From Pseudanabaena biceps (GTDB lineage Bacteria > Cyanobacteriota > Cyanobacteriia > Pseudanabaenales > Pseudanabaenaceae), in assembly GCA_013361095.1 (NCBI GenBank), contig JAATWA010000001.1:1537001-1601000 (forward strand): DNA of 64,000 nucleotides, written 5' to 3'. A program made the translations under genes and the position numbers. Under the pieces are notes generated by a model, which made no database searches, was not told where the DNA came from, and saw nothing but the letters and a program-made list of their open reading frames with translations. Shown in pieces: positions 26,401 to 33,923 of the stretch; position 1 is the stretch's first letter, and each line of letters opens with the position of its first letter.

Positions 26401-29398
26401 TGTCTATACAAACAACGATGATCAGGCGATTGTGGCTAATGCTACTTGTGTAACGCCAACGCCAATCCCAACACCAACACCAATCCCAACACCAACACCA
26501 ATCGCAACACCAACGCCAATCCCAACACCAACGCCAACACCAATCCCAACGCCAACACCTAAACCTCTTATTATTATTCCCCCACAGCTATTCCCTAGAT
26601 TTTATGGGCTGTCCAGAAATACTCCATTTTCAATGATTGCACCACCAGCGGCGGCTTATCCTTTTGAACATGCGTCTGGAGATATCAAATTCCGTCCATT
26701 TAATCCTCCATCTAGTGGTGGCAGTCAGGGCGGTCGCTATGTTTGGGGTAATGATATTAATAATAATCTCACTCCAGATGCAGGTGAATCAACTGATATC
26801 TTCCCTGATATTCCACCTCGATCTGGTTTGGCTGGAGAGATCCCGATGTTGCCTGGTGACTTTACACAAGCTCTGACCAGTAGCTCTAACCAAATGACAA
26901 CGTCTAGACCTGATTCGCAAGACCGCACATTGTGGTATCGAACAAGTGATAGTGATGGAAACTTTATTGGAGAAGGATTAAATGTTCGCTATAGCACGGA
27001 CAAAAATCTATTTATTAATAACCTCAGTTTTCCTAGAATAGGCGGTGGGGCTGGAAGGGCTAATCTCAGTAGTACAGGAGCTTTAGTTTTGCCAAATACT
27101 CCTTGTATTAATCTGGTTGATGGGACTGTAGATGCGCTTTGCACATCTAAAACTTATGTTTTTAGTAAAAATGCTACATATCCTTTAGGCACAACGACTA
27201 CCCCCGATACTGTAGGCACAACAACCCTCAATCTCAATCTTCCTTACAACCCTCACTTCCCATCAGCTGATGCAAGTCAAGCCGTATCTAATGGTAATGG
27301 GACTGAACCAGCTAGTAGCTTTGTGGTGTGTGGTGCTACTGGCAAAACACATAACTATCAAGCGATCGAGCGTCCTTCGATAAGCAAAACTGATATCAGT
27401 AGTGGTACTTGCGATCAGGCTACAGATAAGGCTGGTCAGGCAATTAGAACCTTTGTCGGCACTTTGCCAACTGGTACTGGGACAACGTTAACTGGTGGGA
27501 CAGGTATACTTAGTGCAAAGCTAAACCCTGGCAATACCACTACGGGTGAAGTCTTTAGTAATTTTGGCTTATCACCTTCTACTTCTGGAACCTTAACTAG
27601 TACCGCTACGCCCCCAGCCATTAATCCTGTGCTTCGAGCTGTCAATACTTATGCCAATAATAAGGTTCATGTATTTAATCTCAAAGATCTAGAGAAAGTA
27701 GGCGGTATAGATCGAAGTCTAGGAAAGTTAGACGGTGGTGTTCGAGTCTTAAATGGCACTCTTACTTTTAGGGCTAATTGTGCTAATCCGTTGACTGATG
27801 CTGACATTGATTGTTCAGCAACTAGCGTGAGGCGCGGTCCTAGTCCTGTCTTCATTATGCGCGGTGCACCAGATGAGAGTATTGAGTTTAGCGGTTTGAA
27901 AATCGTATTAGATGGAGTCGATCCTAATAATATCTTCTGGGTATCAGCTAGAGCAGATGCGAGGTTGTGTCTCAGCTTTAATAATGGACAACCAGGTAAG
28001 CTTCTATCGAACGGCTCTACAATCGCGGAGCCATGTGGCAAACAAGATGTAGTAACTAATGATGAAGATCCCAGACTATCTACGGGTAAGCGGATTATTT
28101 TGTCAGGTGACAAATTACCTCCTGAACTTAACGGTAATACTACTTTGTATGTCATTAATCGTTCTGGGGCGACATTCCAATTATCGTTGACTCCTGGAGG
28201 TTCACCAATAAACTTCACCTTGCCTGATGGTATTAAAGGCTACGATACTAGAGTAGCTAATGAACCTAGTTTTATCTTCTCTGGCGGCACATCCAGTAGT
28301 CCCAATTTGATAACAGGGGCAACAACTCCAAACATCATCACAGGTAACTTCCTCGGTTATACAAGCGCAACTGGTACGACTACGTTAACAGAAGACAACA
28401 CTTCTGTATTTACCACCAAAGATAAGTACTCATCCTTTAGAGGTGTTCGCTTCCTAGGCTTATATGGTGATGCTAGTAAAATCGATCCTGTTACTAAAGA
28501 GACTCTATTTGTGGCGATGACATCGGTTGATCAGCCAGCGGTATTGCCAGTAATGCAACTCCAAGTTCCTAATGCCACAAGTGGGTCAAGCAGTATACCA
28601 GTGGTAAGTGGTTCGGGCATGAACGGTACACCAAGCTCAAATAAAGGACAATGGATGATTCGTCCTACTGCAAAAACAGAGATCAATGTTTATTTTGTGG
28701 CTGGTAATACTCCATCTAGAGCTGAAGTCCCATATATCTCATCTAGCACATTATCGAGTAAAGCTGTTGGTACTAATACCACTGGTGCGACCGAACCAAT
28801 CGGTGAAACTGGCGGTGGACTAGCAAACTTTGTCCGTCTTCTAGAGAATTGGGAAAATATCCCAATTAAGATCGCAGGTGGTTTTATCCAAAACACTAAG
28901 AGTCGTTTTGCAACTGCACCATACTTTCCCATGCCTTTGAGTAATGGTACTGCTGATGCCTTGACAGTCTTTATGAATCCAGTTCAACCAGGAACTGGAG
29001 TTAAAACTGGACAAGATGGACTCAGTAGCTATGATTTAACATATACAACTAGCACAGGTGGAAGCATCCCTTACTACACTCCAGCAATCAGACTCTGGGG
29101 CTATGATGTGGGCTTGCTCACCCAGCCGCCCGATCGCTTTGCAGAGCGCTTTGCAGTTCCAATCTCAGGTGCTAATGAGTACTTTAGAGAAGTAAGTGCT
29201 GACGATGCTTGGGTCGAGACATTGCTCTGCGCTCTAGAACCAGCCGATCCTATTGCTAATAGGACAGGTGCTTCTTCTCCTAAGTCTTACACCAAGAGGG
29301 TTTTGCGTGGTAGCGATCGCCGTAATGCTTGCAACAATGCGAAGTATGGAACAGTAACCCTAAATAGTGATGATCCTGCGATCTCTTATACACCTTAA
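20456..29398 (+). CDS. hpsA: Giant HpsA-like hormogonium polysaccharide protein
   Basis: The 2980-residue protein has a basic N-terminus (1-50), then GFVLPTVALVTLLVTLLVV (56-74), a prepilin-like or single membrane helix followed by SERAQTASNARTEQVFRSAA. This arrangement is characteristic of HpsA of filamentous cyanobacteria. The rest is extracellular-type, rich in Ser, Thr, Asn and Gly. A Pro-Thr linker of PTPTPI units lies at about 1998-2036. Two copies of a beta-rich module (LPTGLSANTNYYVVSVSGGT near 1785 and LPPELNGNTTLYVINRSGAT near 2550) are visible. It is clearly longer than the HpsA proteins I remember. Pseudopilin genes follow, as in hps loci. Its biochemical role is unknown. Confidence 0.88.
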   Translation: MSDSKQSRKINRFFAEFIAKLRKWLNKIGSPIRISRRFVRQLLGATKGNRRGNAAGFVLPTVALVTLLVTLLVVTTVSRSSERAQTASNARTEQVFRSAATPIIDRARAKIDALLIDGNLPRITPPEDTLDSVFTDPKYTFSDETRLQLVYNFPTGTSNAIKIDGDTIGEKEYVSTAWKVPIDTDNNGKFDSYGLYSILFRARPSSASSTRPVLPIESRALPMDETTLSSACIQASGSGSSTNAANASGWSPTSDNKLRKAFFIYSVTVPITDQASFPPASSSSYSLYELYKGRTSISAVELQQDRARSPQNNNAVFFEGDLELVNPATFRINGRIYTAGSLMVGALPSRPITFYQISSSGGSTATLPQSTTDPKLFGSCYYAKSNSEIVVAGQVVEGDALTTVLTTGNDKVNVDLFSGAGVGVPPDTVTGGRVDINSNNKSASNLSSKIALNDFAYNNRISALVDEAVRINGTISVNGTSSGSFTLPSGFSSSNLSYSIKADPTSVQEDVVKRIQDEALLSIAEVNTARRAALTTYFSERTRRVNFSDIPFTTVESFNAATSTLLTRIAVTGKPDDLAPPVDWMLPAYTNATFGKALGSYIFTSPATFDGRGAITNTTTGITLLNSTANRLNLAATDPDTVATANESALGDRVLVGNGLPAKWLKKNANTNVLEFFGSDEPNYISINTGNVTGVSWDNPTGAGDRYRNTRSITLSSLGVTDRGGFWEISAALDPAVPNLADTTKPLISELSPRTGGLRVVTNAGIYSRRPADTFLPRFRTGVADKTSTTWNESSMPLWNGQAIDNPITAIDETKFAISGSPSTTTDPTVDGETETKNYVVWPDSMPMTGIDTSPTARKGDLQMRATAIYHYKYDAYNPVGAANQYQAPIACVSSYYDPTNAVSAKNAPFGTTAAPWNPDPNGRSNNGLVYKVGQTAANINFTGITKTTDGVFTGFSDTARNPALSTASLKDRLAYQANLIFPNGRFANETLRDVITKLIDTPTATLTLPQQSTLDANLCALQILDKSIALANTSDTSATLSLATIANTATLTSAQVPHGAFRESAFLNGREAKSFNRNESLTESAVGNLPRGTTVADNGLAIATKNRGDIYDLELEQRQPLEIRATDIDMDRLRGSKIVGGNNSGLGTDYLLPYSGLVYATREDALEDLSYYDKDTNTGNPIQTTDAKRKTLSSTDFLIDPTRKPSSIRLINGYRIWRSSLTTGNLADVSGSVAVSDTNYAGYPFSEATSGEKGLALVSNLPVYIKAQFDPTNPSATPSFNKHTHEEFTKLLNEDVSNIATVWNNFYTRHADNGDTDKLDANFACRPQSSTGCSEGDQWRPATVLADAVTVLSASYRDGYRTDGDYDLRNNANTSTSINWQSQLNPNTERVKDSSYVLNRRRNGFFNNNFVTSSLWLSTKNSDGGTGSSSDLWLGTPESGTNGNLSSYNANGVTPIQRRLSFGEYGMEVCSKVPVSECTFSDWSKQGAGTTTLPSFNANGTISTPTGAPRYISPDNSRFARRLSFLRFNDIYKDGNQQLILARSCSDNSSLSTNVSWPMPIGVKNGDNATTGFTYPQVMGNLSTPFDDGNKSSYGTVPCPEKAASVELGYIDKDGNYQGDNLDNLKEGRRRDRNTGGSLEAQIGSKVLPAVFWGTGNDLGNTIPISNGSVTNSDDNNNGLPPITGQGNPSDNNAVYRRFNFAVRLNNRAQIASGASVRVKVTLVPVTTTGAFAGKVGDAFPYAQYLFTGNSSTNVITATGSNYINGEVVQVAAINGTLPTGLSANTNYYVVSVSGGTFKLSATSGGTAILLGTSGTGTLGIQQQLITSGTVQTDYLSGFYNGDTASVIMTNKNGVQLPILFGDVYPPLANGVNSAETVDPENATCPTSTNNSYCTVVSWTGPTSTTNDPDIKKLTVLVVRDSANESADEEFRLSIDNLKGNAIYANSSPGSYSTTTTNKSIRRGKIGTDSPNNNPTCASGDVYTNNDDQAIVANATCVTPTPIPTPTPIPTPTPIATPTPIPTPTPTPIPTPTPKPLIIIPPQLFPRFYGLSRNTPFSMIAPPAAAYPFEHASGDIKFRPFNPPSSGGSQGGRYVWGNDINNNLTPDAGESTDIFPDIPPRSGLAGEIPMLPGDFTQALTSSSNQMTTSRPDSQDRTLWYRTSDSDGNFIGEGLNVRYSTDKNLFINNLSFPRIGGGAGRANLSSTGALVLPNTPCINLVDGTVDALCTSKTYVFSKNATYPLGTTTTPDTVGTTTLNLNLPYNPHFPSADASQAVSNGNGTEPASSFVVCGATGKTHNYQAIERPSISKTDISSGTCDQATDKAGQAIRTFVGTLPTGTGTTLTGGTGILSAKLNPGNTTTGEVFSNFGLSPSTSGTLTSTATPPAINPVLRAVNTYANNKVHVFNLKDLEKVGGIDRSLGKLDGGVRVLNGTLTFRANCANPLTDADIDCSATSVRRGPSPVFIMRGAPDESIEFSGLKIVLDGVDPNNIFWVSARADARLCLSFNNGQPGKLLSNGSTIAEPCGKQDVVTNDEDPRLSTGKRIILSGDKLPPELNGNTTLYVINRSGATFQLSLTPGGSPINFTLPDGIKGYDTRVANEPSFIFSGGTSSSPNLITGATTPNIITGNFLGYTSATGTTTLTEDNTSVFTTKDKYSSFRGVRFLGLYGDASKIDPVTKETLFVAMTSVDQPAVLPVMQLQVPNATSGSSSIPVVSGSGMNGTPSSNKGQWMIRPTAKTEINVYFVAGNTPSRAEVPYISSSTLSSKAVGTNTTGATEPIGETGGGLANFVRLLENWENIPIKIAGGFIQNTKSRFATAPYFPMPLSNGTADALTVFMNPVQPGTGVKTGQDGLSSYDLTYTTSTGGSIPYYTPAIRLWGYDVGLLTQPPDRFAERFAVPISGANEYFREVSADDAWVETLLCALEPADPIANRTGASSPKSYTKRVLRGSDRRNACNNAKYGTVTLNSDDPAISYTP
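26452..26562 (+). repeat. Tandem repeat encoding a Pro-Thr-Ile linker
   Basis: Repeated CCAACACCAATC-type units of 12 and 18 bp encode PTPI and PTPTPI. Unit number is likely to vary between strains by slippage. The linker divides the giant protein into N- and C-terminal portions. Confidence 0.85.
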
Positions 29399-29466
29399 CT
29401 CAAGCTTATTTTTACCTGTAAGTTAGACTAAAAATAGGGTTCTTGTTCTTTTGATGATGGTGGGTT

Positions 29467-30252
29467 ATGTCAAATTTAAATTCCAAAACCATGAAATATC
29501 AAACCATTGAGCACAATGCGATCGCGATCTATCTGATCAAGCAACTTGCCAACCTCGACAAGATGCAGCGATCGCCTGATCAAAGACAAGAATCAGGGTT
29601 TTCATTAATTGAGTCCTTGATTGCAGTTGCTGTAGTGAGTATTTTGATTGTCTCGATCGCGCCGATGATCGCACTCTCCACTTCCGCCAGAATTAATGCT
29701 AGACGTATCGATCAGGCCACTCAAGCAGCAAGGTCATACGTTGACGCAGTTAGAGGTGGAGTAATTAATACGCTCAACTACCCGACAGCACTAGTCATAA
29801 ACACTCCCAATGCTCAAGGACAATACACATTTGAGGCTATTGCTCCACCAACTCGTTCAACAGCGCTTACGGGTTCATCAACTTGTCAAAATGTTACAAA
29901 CACGGTCTTGGGAGGTACATCAGTACTTGGAAGTTGTGTAGACACCAACGGTAATGGCTTTAGCGTTGATGATCCGCAGGATTTGTTTATCCAACCAATG
30001 CGAAGTGGATCATCAAATGCTGACGAATTAAAAAGTCAAGGTTTTTGGCTAGCGGTCAGGATCTATCGGGCTTCTGCATTGTCGGGTAGTACAGACCTGC
30101 GCAAAGGAACTGAGTCAAACTGTAATTCTGGTGGAACTGCTTTTTCAGCTACTAGTTCTGTTATTTGTCCTTTAGTAACCATCCGATCTCAAATATTACC
30201 GACTGTAAATTCTAGTCTTACCAATATCCAGAAAGGTATTGGCTCAAACTAA
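29467..30252 (+). CDS. hpsB: HpsB-like pseudopilin
   Basis: The 261-residue type II secretion/type IV pilus-like minor pilin has a 43-residue leader and the prepilin peptidase site ESG-FSLIESLIAVAVVSILIV. The E5-equivalent glutamate is present, followed by one hydrophobic helix and a helical stalk (TQAARSYVDAVRGG). The globular part contains several cysteines. It lies 68 bp after the hpsA-like gene and before three more pseudopilins, matching the order in hps loci. Gene identity is inferred from this order and from the N-terminal pattern. Confidence 0.82.
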   Translation: MSNLNSKTMKYQTIEHNAIAIYLIKQLANLDKMQRSPDQRQESGFSLIESLIAVAVVSILIVSIAPMIALSTSARINARRIDQATQAARSYVDAVRGGVINTLNYPTALVINTPNAQGQYTFEAIAPPTRSTALTGSSTCQNVTNTVLGGTSVLGSCVDTNGNGFSVDDPQDLFIQPMRSGSSNADELKSQGFWLAVRIYRASALSGSTDLRKGTESNCNSGGTAFSATSSVICPLVTIRSQILPTVNSSLTNIQKGIGSN

Positions 30253-30369
30253 TTACCTCGAAATAGTTGTGAAGTAAGTACTTTTAATAAAAATAAAACT
30301 CAAAAGAAGCTAATTTTCTCGCTTTGCGGGCTAAGCCCCTACTTTGGAATTTATTAGGAATCTTGTGAT

Positions 30370-31791
30370 ATGAAAGGAATTCTCAAAAAAATAGTTAGTT
30401 CTTGGCGTAAAAACATATCGCAATACATATCGATATATATGTTGCGATCGCCAAAACATCCTGTTAAACGCAATCGACGCGATCGGCTAACCTTTGGTTT
30501 TACGTTGATTGAGTTACTCGTGGCGGCTTTGATTGCGTCTTTACTAGTTTCGGTTTTGCTGGGGTTTTTGATCGGTGTGCTAGATAGCGATCGTAAAGAA
30601 ACCGCCAAGTCCAATGCTCAAGAAGAACTACAAGCAGCGATTAGTTACATATCAGATGATTTGCAAGAAGCGATTTATATTTATGGTGCAGATTCTCTGT
30701 CCATTATTAATAGTCAGTTACCACATACTCAAAGTACATCCACTAGTTCAGACTGTAACCCAACTTCTAACACCTGTACGCCTATATTAGTATTTTGGAA
30801 AAGATACAATTTCAACCCCAACGCAACTGGAAAATATACTTCAACGGGTACATCAGAAGTTATTGGTTGTATGCCCTATTCGGGCGATGCAACTATTTTG
30901 GCGGCTTGCAAATCTTCCCTAACTGGTAGTACTGGAGCTTCTTTTGGACGAGATACTTATACTTATTCTTTAGTTGCGTACTATCTTAAAAATGATACGA
31001 GTTTGACTGGTAATACATGGTCAAATACTGCTCGAATACTGCGATGGGAACTTAAGGATGGATATAGCTGGTATTGTGGCAATAACTCAGGATCTATTAC
31101 TAGCACTACTACTAACGGTGTTACCACTACTACCCCTCCCACAGGTTGCCCAACCAGTTTTGCTAAGCGAGCTACCTCAACTTCACCACTGATCACTTCT
31201 CCTGTGACAGTCGATAATACTTACTATTTCATCGTGCCTGATAAAGGCTTTACTCGTCCTGACTTTGCTAGTGCAGGTAGTTTATCTAGTCTTGCGTCAG
31301 GGTGGAAGAAATTTGATAATTTCGACTTCAGTACAAATCCATTTACGACTTTAGTTGATTTTATGGATGATACGGCTCTTGCGGATGTTGCTTACGATGG
31401 TAATAATACAACCAAAGAGATCAAAATCCCTATTGGTGCAAACACAGTTCTCTCTAATGGTATTAGTATCAATTCTAATTGTGATGATCCATCCATCGGT
31501 GTTGGCAATACCAATCCTGCTTCGGAAACCAATTTGTCGGGTACTGTCACTCAGAGAATTCCAGCCAATTTTTCTGATGCAACAAATCCTGCGGGACTTA
31601 GCAGTTTTTATGCCTGTGTTGCTCCAGAAAATGTGACGGTTAGGCTCTATATGCGTGGTAATGCGATCGCACGTTTAACGACTCCAGTAGTTTCTAGCAG
31701 CTCACGGAAACCAACTGCTAACAACCTTACATTCTTCCCGACGGCTGATGTGCGTAGTTTTGGTCGTAGTGGTATCGGTTTGAAGAATTAA
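30370..31791 (+). CDS. hpsC: HpsC-like pseudopilin
   Basis: The 473-residue large pseudopilin has a basic leader of 43 residues, processing site TFG-FTLIELLVAALIASLLVSVLLGFL, then a stalk with SNAQEELQAAISYISDDLQEAIYIY as in GspJ/PilW-like minor pilins. The long globular domain is Ser/Thr/Asn-rich with paired cysteines. The 117-bp gap from hpsB contains no gene. It probably assembles with the other pseudopilins into a pseudopilus that supports polysaccharide secretion (inference from hps loci). Confidence 0.82.
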   Translation: MKGILKKIVSSWRKNISQYISIYMLRSPKHPVKRNRRDRLTFGFTLIELLVAALIASLLVSVLLGFLIGVLDSDRKETAKSNAQEELQAAISYISDDLQEAIYIYGADSLSIINSQLPHTQSTSTSSDCNPTSNTCTPILVFWKRYNFNPNATGKYTSTGTSEVIGCMPYSGDATILAACKSSLTGSTGASFGRDTYTYSLVAYYLKNDTSLTGNTWSNTARILRWELKDGYSWYCGNNSGSITSTTTNGVTTTTPPTGCPTSFAKRATSTSPLITSPVTVDNTYYFIVPDKGFTRPDFASAGSLSSLASGWKKFDNFDFSTNPFTTLVDFMDDTALADVAYDGNNTTKEIKIPIGANTVLSNGISINSNCDDPSIGVGNTNPASETNLSGTVTQRIPANFSDATNPAGLSSFYACVAPENVTVRLYMRGNAIARLTTPVVSSSSRKPTANNLTFFPTADVRSFGRSGIGLKN

Positions 31792-31812
31792 TAAATTTAA
31801 GGTGTAGTTATA

Positions 31813-32379
31813 ATGATATCTAAATCTAAAAAACAACGCGATCGCTATTCACGATCTTTGCTAGGCTTTACCCTGATTGAAGTCTTAGTCGTGATGATTA
31901 TTGTGGGAATCTTGAGTGCGATCGCTGCTCCATCTTGGTTGGGCTTTGTAAATAACCAACGCATTAATTCTTCGCAAACTAAGATTTTTCAGGCTATTAA
32001 AGTTGCTCAATCAGATGCCAAAATCCGTAATTTGAGTAATGCAAATAGATCCAGAATTATTTTTAAAACTGGTTTAACCACTAACGCTTTTAGATCAGAT
32101 AATGTGAGGTCTAATGCTGGTCAGCAATCCTTAGAGCCAGGAGTAACGATCTCAAGTGTAACAACAACTCTACCTGTCATGCCTGTTAGCGATGCTGACG
32201 CAGGGAAGTCCTATATCGAGTTTGATTCGAGAGGTTTTGTATATGATCCTAGTAATCAGATAACCTATCCGATTTGTATTAATTTAGAAGTATCTGGCAG
32301 CCAAAAAAAGAGATGGATTTCCATCAGGACACTATTAGGAGCCGTGGTAACAGGTTCAGAGCCTACTACTTGCACTTAA
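31813..32379 (+). CDS. GspH/FimT-like pseudopilin
   Basis: The 188-residue minor pilin has a short basic leader, cleavage site LLG-FTLIEVLVVMIIVGILSAIAAPSW at residue 18, and the FimT/GspH-type follow-on NNQRINSSQTKIFQAIKVAQSDAKIRN. The C-terminus ends in a Cys-Thr pair. It starts 21 bp after hpsC and is probably in the same transcript. The gene downstream at 32582 is a clear paralogue. Confidence 0.88.
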   Translation: MISKSKKQRDRYSRSLLGFTLIEVLVVMIIVGILSAIAAPSWLGFVNNQRINSSQTKIFQAIKVAQSDAKIRNLSNANRSRIIFKTGLTTNAFRSDNVRSNAGQQSLEPGVTISSVTTTLPVMPVSDADAGKSYIEFDSRGFVYDPSNQITYPICINLEVSGSQKKRWISIRTLLGAVVTGSEPTTCT

Positions 32380-32396
32380 TAACCAAGATACAAATT

Positions 32397-32451
32397 AAAA
32401 CCCAAAAAGATAGGTCGCACGCGCAGCGTGCGACCTATCTTTTTGGGTTTT
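32397..32451. repeat. Palindrome with GTCGCACGC core
   Basis: The 26-bp perfect arms AAAACCCAAAAAGATAGGTC and complement enclose a short central loop. On the right it continues into TATATTTAATTGCACCTAACCACTT (to 32475), which matches the flank at 10095-10125. It lies between the two FimT-like genes and could separate their transcription. Confidence 0.75.
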
Positions 32452-32581
32452 ATATTTAATTGCACCTAACCACTTGGAGCAAATTAAAAAATCTTTGATT
32501 TATTGTTTCCACAGACACACCTTATTTATTAAAAAAATATTATGATTACCAGATAATTATAGTTAAAGCCCACTAAAAGTT

Positions 32582-33175
32582 ATGTTTTGGATGAGACGGG
32601 GAAATCGCAAAAGAAGGCGCGATCGCCTTTATTCGATATATGCATTTACGCTGTTAGAAGTCTTAGTGGTGATGTTGATAGTTGGAATATTAGCGGCGAT
32701 CACCGCTCCATCTTGGTTAGGATTCTTTACCAATCAAAGCCTTAGCTCCGCACAAACCCAAGCTTTTAGCACAATGCGTTTAGCTCAAAGCAACGCTAAA
32801 CGCTCTCAGATTATGTGGCAAGCCACTTTTAGAAATACCCCCACAGCCGCTCAGTATGCCGTCCATCCTGCACCTACGACAACCACAACTGCCGATTATT
32901 GGAATAATCTACCTTGGCAAAACTTTAGTAGCAATGTGAAAATTGCTGATAGCCCAACCGATCCAGCGCGTACAACCTTGACTAAACTGACGGATATTCC
33001 CGAACCAGATATATTTCGGGTGCAATTTAAGTCTCAAGGCGTTCCCAATGGTCTAGGAGAGAAGGGGCAGATTACCTTTATCTCTAAAAATAGCGATCGC
33101 AAGAAATGCGTGATTATTTCTACCCTGTTAGGTTCAATGCGACTAGCCGAGAATAGTAGATGCGATCAAACCTAG
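32582..33175 (+). CDS. Second GspH/FimT-like pseudopilin with Ala at the cleavage site
   Basis: The 197-residue paralogue of the preceding gene has a very basic leader (RRGNRKRRRDR) and AFTLLEVLVVMLIVGILAAITAPSWLGFFTNQ. The usual Gly before Phe is Ala here (A21-F22), which is uncommon for prepilin peptidase substrates though sometimes tolerated. The stalk shows SSAQTQAFSTMRLAQSNAKRS. The last 8 nt lie inside the terminal hairpin. Confidence 0.87.
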   Translation: MFWMRRGNRKRRRDRLYSIYAFTLLEVLVVMLIVGILAAITAPSWLGFFTNQSLSSAQTQAFSTMRLAQSNAKRSQIMWQATFRNTPTAAQYAVHPAPTTTTTADYWNNLPWQNFSSNVKIADSPTDPARTTLTKLTDIPEPDIFRVQFKSQGVPNGLGEKGQITFISKNSDRKKCVIISTLLGSMRLAENSRCDQT

Positions 33176-33230
33176 AGCCAAAAAATAAAAGCGATGCTGT
33201 GCATCGCTTTTATTTTTTGGCTCTAGGTTT
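33168..33230. terminator. Perfect hairpin holding both convergent stop codons
   Basis: The 30-bp arms AAACCTAGAGCCAAAAAATA and complement flank a TGT loop. The pseudopilin stop lies in the left arm and the stop of the leftward winged-helix gene in the right arm, so both genes end within the palindrome. Confidence 0.85.
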
Positions 33231-33923
33231 AGGAATTATGGTGTCAATCGATAAATCTTCACTCAGAAAATAATTAGCAGCTTTTTCACTGATTGCCATC
33301 ATCTTAGAAAGCAGCGATCGCGAAGTATTGGTAGGAGGTAAATAGAGTTGAATAATCTTACGTTTGATGAGGGGAGATGTGGGAGAGACGCTAGTGCGGG
33401 CTCTGCGCCAATCAGCATCAGAGTGACAAAACAACCGTAACGCCAGATCTACAGTCGGTTGCTTGCAGTTAGCATTGTCATTGTTGAGGAAATCATAAAT
33501 GCGCTCATAGCGGCGACTGATTTCGGGCGCAAGACAGAGAATCAAGAGATCGCGCTCGAAAATTCCCAATTCGAGGCGATCGCACAGCGTGGGAATGGCT
33601 AACCTGATGTCTTGATCTCGACTTGCCACCAAGCGAGCGCCATAACGACCAAGGGGATGATGGGATTGCGGAACTTGTTTCGGCACAGCACTGCCACCCT
33701 TAGATGGATCGATCGCGATGAATCCTTTCCACCAATGACTAGTCGAGCGATCAATTGCCGACTTTGCCACCCGCTCAACTTCTTGGTTACTTTGTCGTTG
33801 TTTAGATAGCGCTCTCATCAAAACGCGATCGAGCCACGCTAGTTCAGCTTTGAGATATGACCAATTATCTGTAAATGGTTGGATCTCAGGCAAAGCAGGA
33901 ACTTCATCGGATTCGGCAATCAT
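33210..33923 (-). CDS. Winged-helix fragment related to the N-terminus of AAA ATPases
   Basis: The 237-residue protein from the ATG at 33923 begins MIAESDEVPALPEIQPFTDN and contains DNWSYLKAELAWLDRVLM and ERDLLILCLAPEISRRYERIY. This matches the N-terminal region and winged-helix domain I associate with larger cyanobacterial AAA-family ATPases. No Walker motifs follow. The frame ends in PKPRAKK inside the palindrome at 33168-33230, so it may be a truncated gene or a free-standing domain. Its start overlaps the stop of the ABC-2 permease (ATGA). Confidence 0.65.
   Translation of the reverse strand: MIAESDEVPALPEIQPFTDNWSYLKAELAWLDRVLMRALSKQRQSNQEVERVAKSAIDRSTSHWWKGFIAIDPSKGGSAVPKQVPQSHHPLGRYGARLVASRDQDIRLAIPTLCDRLELGIFERDLLILCLAPEISRRYERIYDFLNNDNANCKQPTVDLALRLFCHSDADWRRARTSVSPTSPLIKRKIIQLYLPPTNTSRSLLSKMMAISEKAANYFLSEDLSIDTIIPKPRAKK

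Noticed and set aside
26079..26453. 124-residue frame inside the hpsA-like gene in another phase
   Set aside because: It is hydrophobic, repetitive and out of frame with a clearly coding 8.9-kb gene, so it is a shadow.
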